Positions 1-4,582 of a stretch of DNA of 6,089 nt are shown here, in pieces (position 1 is the stretch's first letter; each line of letters opens with the position of its first letter). Below the pieces are notes generated by a model. That model was not told where the DNA came from. It saw nothing but the letters and a program-made list of their open reading frames with translations, and did not search any database. Origin of the DNA: Nitrospirota bacterium (lineage in GTDB: Bacteria; Nitrospirota; Thermodesulfovibrionia; Thermodesulfovibrionales; JdFR-86). The stretch is from contig DAOUWH010000109.1 in assembly GCA_030667205.1 (NCBI GenBank), positions 1-6,089 of the forward strand. Reading direction: 5' to 3'. Both the position numbers and the translations under genes were made by a program.

Positions 1-1135
1 GGAAGTTCGCCACGTCGGGGTCGAGCTCGCAGGCGAAATCGATAGTTTCAAGCCCCTCTTCAAAGGTCTCGCCGGGGAGGCCAAAAAGAAACGGCGTAAG
101 CACCATGAGGCCAACCTCCTTGGCTGCCTTCACCGCCTTGCGTGTCTGTTCAAGGGTGATGCCTTTTCTTATGGTATTTAGATTTTTCTGAACGCCGCTT
201 TCGGCGCCAAAGAGAATGGCCCAGCACCCTGCGTCCTTAAAGGCCTGAAGCAGGGGCTTGTCTACCTGGTTCACGCAGGCAGAGGCAAACCACGTGAAGT
301 CGAGCCCCCTGCGCTTTATTTCCTTTACGATGGCCATCGCGCGGTCGTAGTCCGCCGCGAGGGTGTCGTCTATGAATTTTATCTCCCTGTAGCCCTGCCC
401 TATTATGTGCTCTATCTCGGCAAGAACATTTTCGACGCTCCGGTAGCGGATGCCGCTTTTGCGGGTTTTGTCTATCTGGAAACAGAAGATGCAGCGCCGG
501 TTGCATCCTCGGGAGGTTATCATCACGGCAACGGGCCTTCTGCGGTAGGTGGCAGGCGGGGGCACGTAGCTCATGGCGTCGCCTAAAAGTTCCCTTGCCG
601 GGAAGGGGATGCTGTCGAAGTCTTCGATAAGCGGCCTCGGGCCGTTTTCAACGACCCTGCCGTTTTCCCTGAAGGCCACGCCCGGGACACCACGGAGGTC
701 TTTATCGCCCTGAATCCTTTCGAGAAGTTCAACCGCCGTCAGCTCGCCCTCGCCCGTTACCACGGCGTCTATGGCAGGGGCTCCCTCTTCGAGGCAGCGG
801 CCTTTCATGGCTATGGGATACGGGCCTCCGGCGAATATGGATATCCCGCCAAGGAGTTTTTTAATCTCCTCCGCCGTGCGCTCGGCCTTGTCCCAGCCAA
901 AGGTGGTGGAGTAAAGGCCCACGACATCGGGAGCGAACGCCTTAAGCTCGCTCATGATGTCCCTGTGAGTGAGAAAGGCGCCATTTATGAACCTGACCTC
1001 ATGTCCGGCCTCGATGAGGCTTGAGGCCACGTACAGGGTGCCAAGGGGCTGCCAGTAGTTTATCTGCGAGCCCGCGGTTTTTGAGGAGAAGATCTCCTCG
1101 GGCACCCAGGCGGGCACTACGAGGGCGCATTTCAT
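1..1135 (-). CDS. B12-binding-type radical SAM protein (3' end beyond window)
   Basis: An open frame of 378 codons runs from an ATG at 1135 to the window edge with no stop, so the C-terminus is missing. Residues 1-150 look like the Rossmann-type cobalamin-binding domain of this class (PLGTLYVASSLIEAGHEV at 30-47, AGGPYP at 102-107, VVTGEGE at 125-131). The radical SAM core follows with CNRRCIFC: Cys211, Cys215 and Cys218 are the expected [4Fe-4S] ligands. Further family hallmarks are FIDDT at 254-258 and FGAESG at 309-314. Members of this class cleave S-adenosylmethionine to start radical chemistry, often methylation or ring formation on lipids, pigments or antibiotics; the substrate here cannot be told. 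The start codon overlaps the stop of the upstream FAD oxidoreductase by 4 nt (ATGA), with an AAAGAGG ribosome-binding site 8 nt upstream, so the two are translationally coupled. The family call is secure, the reaction is unknown. Confidence 0.93.
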   Translation of the reverse strand, partial: MKCALVVPAWVPEEIFSSKTAGSQINYWQPLGTLYVASSLIEAGHEVRFINGAFLTHRDIMSELKAFAPDVVGLYSTTFGWDKAERTAEEIKKLLGGISIFAGGPYPIAMKGRCLEEGAPAIDAVVTGEGELTAVELLERIQGDKDLRGVPGVAFRENGRVVENGPRPLIEDFDSIPFPARELLGDAMSYVPPPATYRRRPVAVMITSRGCNRRCIFCFQIDKTRKSGIRYRSVENVLAEIEHIIGQGYREIKFIDDTLAADYDRAMAIVKEIKRRGLDFTWFASACVNQVDKPLLQAFKDAGCWAILFGAESGVQKNLNTIRKGITLEQTRKAVKAAKEVGLMVLTPFLFGLPGETFEEGLETIDFACELDPDVANF

Positions 1136-2538
1136 GCGCCGGGCCTCTTTTTGATCAAGCTCTCCACGGCCTCGAAGCCCGAGGCAATGGCATGGTCCAT
1201 GTTTTGGTACTGGAAAGTGCCCGCCCTGCCTGCGACCTGGAGGTTTTTAAACCCACCGAGCCAGTCGTATACCTTTTTGCAGTTGTCCTCGAAGCCGACC
1301 TCAAAGAGCGGATAGGCGCCGGGCACCCTCACGATCTCGGTGCCGATGACCTCGCCGGGGCGGATAAAGCCTAATTTCTCAAGGCCGTCACAGGTTACCC
1401 TTGAAAGCTCCTCGGCGGGGGCGGTCCATGTAGAGTCGCCCTTGAAGCAAAAATACTCTATAACGAGGAGTGTCTTGTCCGCGGGGGCCATGTCCACGGA
1501 CCAGTTCTTCGGCTCGTGAATTCTGCCGAAGGGTATCTTTTTCTCGGGGATGTATACCCAGGTCTGGTCGGTGACCCTCTCGCGCCCGACCATCACGGCA
1601 ACGAGCAGCAAATCCCTGAACCGAAGTTTTAAGGCCGCCTCCATGACGTCGGGCGGGGGGGCGGGCTCCATCATCTTCACAAGCGAGGTCGCCGGTATTG
1701 TGGATATCAGCTCCCCGGCCCCGATGCGTTCCTCGCCCTCGGAGTTCCTGACGGTTATGCTTTCTATTTTAAATCCGTCCCGGCTTATCCCTACCACGCC
1801 GGTGGAGGTATGCACCGTGTTGTGCCTTTCTATCTCTTCCCTAAGCCTGTCGGATATCCTGCCTATTCCCAGGCGCGGGTATACGAAGGTATCCACAAGC
1901 GTGGGGATCTCCCGCCCGCTGAATTTAAAGAATGCGTTCTTTAAAGCTTTCCACAGCGAAAGCCCCTGTATGCGCTTTGCCACCCACTTTTCGCTTATCC
2001 TGTCGCAGCCGAGCCCCCAGACCTTCTCGCTGTACTGTTTGAAGTAGATGTTGAACATCGTGCGGCCGAAGTGCTTAACGACCCAGTCCTCCATGGAGAC
2101 GCAACGGCCGTTTACCACAAGGGCCTTAAGCCTCTCTATCGAGTAGTCGGCGATTATCCTTGCCACTGTAGGGATGCCCAGACCGCTTACGGCGTTCAGG
2201 GGTTTAAGGGGGTAGTCGAAGAATTTTTCTCTTAAAAAGATCTGGCTTGAGCGGGAGACCTCTATAAGCTCCTCGCCCATCAAGGCCCTTACGAGGGCAT
2301 CCACCTCTTTGTCGGTAGTGAAGAACCTGTGGCCGCCGAGGTCAAAGAGGAAATCGCCGGTCCTGACGGTCCTCGAAAGGCCGCCCACCTCAGGGCCGGC
2401 CTCAAAGACGCTGGCCTTCAGCCCGGCCTTCGTGAGACGGTATCCGGCGGCAAGCCCAGCAAGGCCGCCGCCCAGTATTATCGCCGCCTCCGTGCGGCCT
2501 TCGGCAGATTGTCCTTTATTTTCCGAAGCCGTGTTCAT
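1132..2538 (-). CDS. FAD-dependent oxidoreductase, amine-oxidase/UDP-galactopyranose-mutase-like
   Basis: This 468-residue protein has a dinucleotide-binding N-terminus: GGGLAGLAAG at residues 23-32, the ribose-binding Glu46 at the end of the second strand, and VGGLSRT at 51-57. GGHRFFT at 68-74 resembles the substrate-side motif of UDP-galactopyranose mutase relatives, and FFDYPLKPLNA at about 105-115 is typical of the same group. The C-terminal AGRAGTFQYQNMDHAI near 436-451 is the usual second FAD-contacting segment. Homologues are often annotated as protoporphyrinogen oxidase (HemY-like), but those names are loose and I would not assign that reaction. The protein is probably cytosolic. It overlaps the radical SAM gene downstream and probably shares a pathway with it. 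The ATG at 2538 has no recognisable Shine-Dalgarno sequence and sits only 30 nt from the upstream terminator. No better start lies before the FAD motif, so the first 17 or so residues are less certain. Confidence 0.9.
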   Translation of the reverse strand: MNTASENKGQSAEGRTEAAIILGGGLAGLAAGYRLTKAGLKASVFEAGPEVGGLSRTVRTGDFLFDLGGHRFFTTDKEVDALVRALMGEELIEVSRSSQIFLREKFFDYPLKPLNAVSGLGIPTVARIIADYSIERLKALVVNGRCVSMEDWVVKHFGRTMFNIYFKQYSEKVWGLGCDRISEKWVAKRIQGLSLWKALKNAFFKFSGREIPTLVDTFVYPRLGIGRISDRLREEIERHNTVHTSTGVVGISRDGFKIESITVRNSEGEERIGAGELISTIPATSLVKMMEPAPPPDVMEAALKLRFRDLLLVAVMVGRERVTDQTWVYIPEKKIPFGRIHEPKNWSVDMAPADKTLLVIEYFCFKGDSTWTAPAEELSRVTCDGLEKLGFIRPGEVIGTEIVRVPGAYPLFEVGFEDNCKKVYDWLGGFKNLQVAGRAGTFQYQNMDHAIASGFEAVESLIKKRPGA

Positions 2539-2568
2539 ATTGTATATTTTAACAATTTGGAAACATCA

Positions 2569-2608
2569 GGGGCCGCAAAAAAAAGGCAATGCCCTTTTTT
2601 GCGGCCCC
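2569..2608 (-). terminator. Hairpin terminator after the GGYGEEA lipoprotein gene
   Basis: An outer stem pairs 2569-2576 (GGGGCCGC) with 2601-2608. It continues through an A/T run (2577-2582 with 2595-2600) to an inner GGC/GCC stem with a 3-nt loop at 2588-2590; one small AA/C internal mismatch is present. On the minus strand the inner hairpin is followed at once by eight T residues, the classic intrinsic form. The near-symmetry means it could work in both directions. It begins 25 nt after the lipoprotein stop and separates that unit from the FAD oxidoreductase gene. Confidence 0.8.
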
Positions 2609-2633
2609 GAAAAATGGATTTTAAAGAATAACG

Positions 2634-2858
2634 CTATTCGCCGTAGCCACCGGTTGGTTCGCCGTAGCCACCGGCCTCTTCGCCGTAACCACCGGCCTCT
2701 TCGCCGTAGCCACCGGCCTCTTCGCCGTAGCCACCGGCCTCTTCGCCGTAGCCACCGGCCTCTTCCTGGGCTTGCTCACTTTTCTTACACCCGCCCAGTC
2801 CCATCATAAGTAAAGAAGCGATAATTACCACCATCAGCACCACAAACATCTTTTTCAT
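2634..2858 (-). CDS. Small GGYGEEA-repeat lipoprotein, function unknown
   Basis: This 74-residue protein starts with a lipoprotein signal peptide: Lys2-Lys3, a hydrophobic stretch at 5-21, and the lipobox LGGC with Cys24 as the predicted lipidated residue. The mature part is only about 51 residues: a short KKSEQAQ linker, then six heptads of the form EEAGGYG (last one EPTGGYG) at residues 32-73, ending in Glu74. It is strongly acidic, rich in Gly, Glu and Tyr, has no Cys or His after Cys24, and should be disordered on the outer face of a membrane. AAGGAGG lies 8 nt before the ATG, a well-formed promoter lies upstream and a terminator follows, which supports a real gene rather than a chance frame. 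Its repeat is clearly related to that of the 118-residue protein at 3903-4259. I do not recognise a named family; metal binding, cell-surface attachment or a modified-peptide precursor are only possibilities. Confidence 0.85.
   Translation of the reverse strand: MKKMFVVLMVVIIASLLMMGLGGCKKSEQAQEEAGGYGEEAGGYGEEAGGYGEEAGGYGEEAGGYGEPTGGYGE
2640..2765 (-). repeat. Six 21-bp tandem repeats inside the lipoprotein gene
   Basis: Six consecutive 21-bp units encode EEAGGYG heptads (residues 32-73). The units are nearly identical at the DNA level, differing in a few synonymous positions and in the last unit (PT for EA). Such uniformity points to recent expansion or slippage, and copy number may vary between strains. 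Confidence 0.9.
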
Positions 2859-2905
2859 CAGTATTCCCTCCTTATTATTTTTATCGAGGTCCCATGCCTG
2901 TTACT

Positions 2906-2935
2906 ATTATACACATGGTCGGAGAACTTGCAAGT
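2906..2935 (-). promoter_or_regulatory. Promoter of the lipoprotein gene with palindrome over -35
   Basis: On the minus strand TTGCAA (2933-2928) and a consensus TATAAT (2911-2906) are separated by 16 nt, a good housekeeping-sigma promoter. The -35 box lies inside the perfect 10-bp palindrome ACTTGCAAGT (2926-2935), a plausible operator half-site pair. The TATAAT box ends 47 nt before the lipoprotein ATG. The same arrangement recurs at 3663-3693. Confidence 0.75.
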
Positions 2936-2998
2936 CAGGACAAAACACCGACACCCGGCAGACCGGGCAGGGCCGCGATATATTTTGCCGAACGAACC

Positions 2999-3043
2999 CT
3001 GGGATTGTTAAGGGGCGATGTTAACGCCCCTTAACAATCCCAG
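2999..3043 (-). terminator. Perfect 19-bp hairpin downstream of the USP gene
   Basis: Positions 2999-3017 and 3025-3043 are perfect reverse complements (19 bp, CTGGGATTGTTAAGGGGCG) around a 7-nt loop. It begins 30 nt after the stop codon of the USP gene. No T-run follows on either strand, so it may act as a U-tract-independent terminator or a 3' end-protecting stem rather than a textbook intrinsic terminator. A smaller CCCGG/CCGGG stem at 2954-2967 follows, with a T-rich stretch behind it on the minus strand, and could help. Confidence 0.7.
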
Positions 3044-3073
3044 TAAATCAGTCCCGCTACGACCTTAGTGCGT

Positions 3074-3532
3074 TCATTTTACCAGCAACACCGGGACTTC
3101 AGCATGATTGGCGACCTCTCTGCTGACGCTCCCCATAAAGAGATTGCTTGTCCTCTTTCCTCTGGAGCCGACAATTATCATGTCAACCCCTTCTTCCTTT
3201 GCCGCGTTTATAATTTCCTCGGCAGGGTGGCCATACCTAACGACACCATTCACCGATTTGACCCCGCTTTCCTCAAGAGCCTTCTTGTAGAAATCAAGGA
3301 TGGCTTTTGCCTTGGCATCCAGTTTCTCTTTGTACTCGGTCCCTTCCAGCACCTCCCTGAGCGTAGTCATCTCGGCAACGCCAAGAGACTCGTCCATCAG
3401 GGACCTGCCTTCGAACTTCTCTACGTAGACGAGCACCACGTCATCCGCCATTAATTTGCACACATCCGCGCATACCGTAACGGCATCCTTTGAGCCCTTG
3501 GTGTCGTCAACAGCGATTAAAATTTTCCTCAT
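3074..3532 (-). CDS. Universal stress protein (UspA family)
   Basis: This is a complete single-domain USP of 152 residues, the usual length. The N-terminal strand and loop ILIAVDDTKGS (4-14) carry the Asp that contacts adenine nucleotide in ATP-binding USPs. VVRYGHPAEEII lies mid-domain, and the C-terminal GSRGKRTSNLFMGSVSREV (122-140) matches the ATP-binding G-X2-G-X9-G-S/T motif except that only eight residues separate Gly125 from Gly134, one fewer than usual. VPVLLVK forms the last strand. USPs are cytosolic dimers, often nucleotide-binding, induced in stress or energy limitation. An AGGAGG ribosome-binding site lies 6 nt before the ATG. The gene follows a 20-codon ORF (3554-3616) and a promoter at 3663-3693, and is ended by the hairpin at 2999-3043. 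A deleted second copy lies at 3834-3887. Confidence 0.93.
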   Translation of the reverse strand: MRKILIAVDDTKGSKDAVTVCADVCKLMADDVVLVYVEKFEGRSLMDESLGVAEMTTLREVLEGTEYKEKLDAKAKAILDFYKKALEESGVKSVNGVVRYGHPAEEIINAAKEEGVDMIIVGSRGKRTSNLFMGSVSREVANHAEVPVLLVK

Positions 3533-3553
3533 TGCAAGCCTCCTCCCTCTTCT

Positions 3554-3616
3554 TTAGATGCACTTACCCTTCTTCCCGAAAATCACCACCATCAGAACCC
3601 AGCGATTTCTCGCCAT
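3554..3616 (-). pseudogene. 20-codon ORF, probable truncated copy of the lipoprotein gene
   Basis: A short ORF, MARNRWVLMVVIFGKKGKCI, begins with ATG at 3616 behind a strong AGGAGGGG site. Residues 7-12 (VLMVVI) are identical to residues 7-12 of the lipoprotein encoded at 2634-2858, and the DNA shares CTGATGGTGGT at the same codon positions. The promoter and the leader length (46 nt against 47 nt from the -10 box to ATG) also agree. I therefore read it as the 5' end of a paralogous lipoprotein gene that lost its hydrophobic core, lipobox and repeats. It could still be translated as a leader peptide affecting the USP gene, whose ATG is 21 nt past its stop. Too short for certainty. Confidence 0.5.
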
Positions 3617-3662
3617 ATATCCCCTCCTCTAAAATTATTAGTCAATACCTTACCTTAAGCTC

Positions 3663-3693
3663 ATTATTGCACAAGGTTAGGGGACTTGCAAGT
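3663..3693 (-). promoter_or_regulatory. Promoter of the USP unit, twin of the lipoprotein promoter
   Basis: On the minus strand TTGCAA (3691-3686) and AATAAT (3668-3663) are 17 nt apart. The -35 again lies in the palindrome ACTTGCAAGT (3684-3693), and the spacer resembles that of the promoter at 2906-2935 (both have C-rich then CCWTGTG-like sequence before the -10). It would transcribe the 20-codon ORF and the USP gene. Confidence 0.68.
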
Positions 3694-3757
3694 AAAGATA
3701 TGGATATCATCGGCACGAGGACCGCGCCGACTGTAACATCCATTAATTACAACGAAT

Positions 3758-3801
3758 TTCGGGGTTTTGAAGGATTCTTAAGAACCCTCCAAAACCCCGA
3801 A
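3758..3801 (-). terminator. Long hairpin ending the YeeE-TusA-repeat protein unit
   Basis: Positions 3758-3779 and 3780-3801 form an inverted repeat of 22 bp with a TTAA centre. The two mismatches (3770/3789 and 3774/3785) are A/C on the plus strand, which become U·G pairs in minus-strand RNA, so the stem is fully paired only in a minus-strand transcript. That agrees with a transcription end for the genes to the right. The sequence after it is AT-rich but has no clean T-run. It lies about 100 nt past the stop of the repeat-protein gene. Confidence 0.65.
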
Positions 3802-3833
3802 TCTTTAATCCTGATATTAAGTGCCCGGCCCGG

Positions 3834-3887
3834 TTATCTCACCGGATAGTACCGGCACCTCTGCTTTGTATCGTCAACGGCAATCAG
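3834..3887 (-). pseudogene. Universal stress protein remnant with large internal deletion
   Basis: Read on the minus strand from 3887, the DNA encodes LIAVDDTK, identical to residues 5-12 of the intact USP at 3074-3532. After a frame change it encodes AEVPVL (3864-3847), identical to residues 144-149 of that USP. A further single-base shift gives PVR then TAA (3845-3834), close to the USP ending LVK-stop. So both ends of a USP gene remain, with about 131 codons missing and no start codon. Third-position differences from the intact gene show it is an old copy, not an assembly artefact. It follows directly behind the repeat-protein gene. I judge coincidence very unlikely, since two separate matches occur in the right order. 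Confidence 0.75.
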
Positions 3888-3902
3888 GCTAAGGTCTGAT
3901 GC

Positions 3903-4259
3903 CTAAAGGCCGTAGCCGCCGGACTCACCGTAGCCGCCGGATTCGCCGTAGCCGCCGGATTCGCCGTAGCCGCCTGACTCGCCATAGCCGCCAGACTCGC
4001 CATAGCCGCCTGACTCGCCGTAGCCGCCTGACTCATCGCCGTAGCCGCCAGACTCGCCGTAGCCGCCAGACTCATCGCCGTAGCCGCCGGATTCATCGCC
4101 GTAGCCGCCAGACTCATCGCCGTAGCCACCTGACTCGCCATAGCCTGCTTCAACAGCGGCCTTTGGTTTCTTCTTTTCTCCACCCTGCTGGCTATACACG
4201 ATCACAAACCCCAGGGCCGCTACGAGCATGCAAATTATCACAACCTTCGCTGTGTTCAT
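3903..4259 (-). CDS. GGYG(D)ES-repeat exported or membrane-anchored protein, function unknown
   Basis: This 118-residue protein has an N-terminal hydrophobic segment (about residues 6-23) after Lys5, fitting a signal peptide or membrane anchor; there is no lipobox. A short charged linker, GGEKKKPKAAVE, follows. Residues 38-113 consist of GGYGES (6-residue) and GGYGDES (7-residue) units, with thirteen GYG motifs in all counting the closing GGYGL. The repeat part has no Cys, His, Lys or Arg, is acidic and Tyr-rich, and should be disordered outside the cytoplasm. AGGAGG lies 8 nt before the ATG, and the gene starts 34 nt after the TusA stop, so it is most likely in the YeeE-TusA operon. The related heptad protein is at 2634-2858. 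I do not know a named family. Possible roles are surface attachment (for instance to solid sulfur), metal binding, or a precursor for Tyr-based modification; none is shown. Confidence 0.85.
   Translation of the reverse strand: MNTAKVVIICMLVAALGFVIVYSQQGGEKKKPKAAVEAGYGESGGYGDESGGYGDESGGYGDESGGYGESGGYGDESGGYGESGGYGESGGYGESGGYGESGGYGESGGYGESGGYGL
3906..4148 (-). repeat. Tandem 18/21-bp repeats inside the GGYG(D)ES gene
   Basis: Units of 18 bp (GGYGES) and 21 bp (GGYGDES, one extra Asp codon) follow each other without break, ending in GGYGL. The 21-bp units lie mainly in the first half and the 18-bp units in the second. Units differ by scattered synonymous changes, so the array is older or more mixed than that of the lipoprotein gene. 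Confidence 0.9.
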
Positions 4260-4293
4260 TCAAACAGCCTCCTATGTCGTAAGGGACAGACTA

Positions 4294-4545
4294 CTATCCC
4301 TTCTTAATCGTGTATATGAATACGGCACCGTCCTGCCTCTTGTCCGTAACCTCATGCCCGATGGACTCGCACATCTGCGCAATGGTCTCGCCCGAGGAAG
4401 GGTTGTCGAAACTCACCTCAAGCACATCACCGGAATTTATCTTCTCGAGGGATTTTTTCGCGTAGATCTGAGGATGGGGGCAGACATACCCGCACACATC
4501 AAGTGCGTAGGTGGTGTCGTCCTTTTTCTCGAATTTTACTGCCAT
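4294..4545 (-). CDS. tusA: TusA-family sulfur carrier protein
   Basis: This 83-residue protein has the TusA fold signature: LDVCGYVCPHP at residues 15-25, with Cys22 as the persulfide-carrying residue of the CPxP motif, and a following helix with Lys30 and Lys31. LEVSFDNPSSGETI at 42-55 and the GHEV strand at 63-66 are also typical. TusA-like proteins carry sulfane sulfur as a Cys persulfide between transporters, rhodaneses, DsrE-type proteins and enzymes. Cys18, four residues before the active Cys, and Cys59 are additional thiols. The gene begins 37 nt after the YeeE/YedE stop with GGAGG 9 nt before the ATG. This pairing is common: the permease brings in a sulfur compound and the carrier takes the sulfur. 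The family is sure; the symbol marks family, not the E. coli tRNA-thiolation role. Confidence 0.92.
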   Translation of the reverse strand: MAVKFEKKDDTTYALDVCGYVCPHPQIYAKKSLEKINSGDVLEVSFDNPSSGETIAQMCESIGHEVTDKRQDGAVFIYTIKKG

Positions 4546-4582
4546 GTCACAATACCTCCATATTTGTTTTTTTATTCAAATA

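Noticed and set aside
2309..2809. Plus-strand frame with repeated RRSHRPL units
   Set aside because: It is the antisense shadow of the lipoprotein heptads and of the FAD gene's 5' end; no ribosome-binding site, and it crosses a terminator.
3834..3905. Readthrough of the TAG at 3905-3903 into LIAVDDTK, which lies in the same frame
   Set aside because: The following frame is short and broken relative to the USP; a USP remnant explains it without stop-codon recoding, and nothing else hints at recoding.
3906..4148. CRISPR-like appearance of the regular short repeats
   Set aside because: Units are contiguous with no unique spacers and are explained by codons of a tandem protein repeat.
3884..4282. 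Arg-rich plus-strand frame and Ala-rich minus-strand frame over the GGYG(D)ES array
   Set aside because: A repeat whose units are multiples of 3 keeps all frames open. Only the GGYG frame has a signal segment and a ribosome-binding site.
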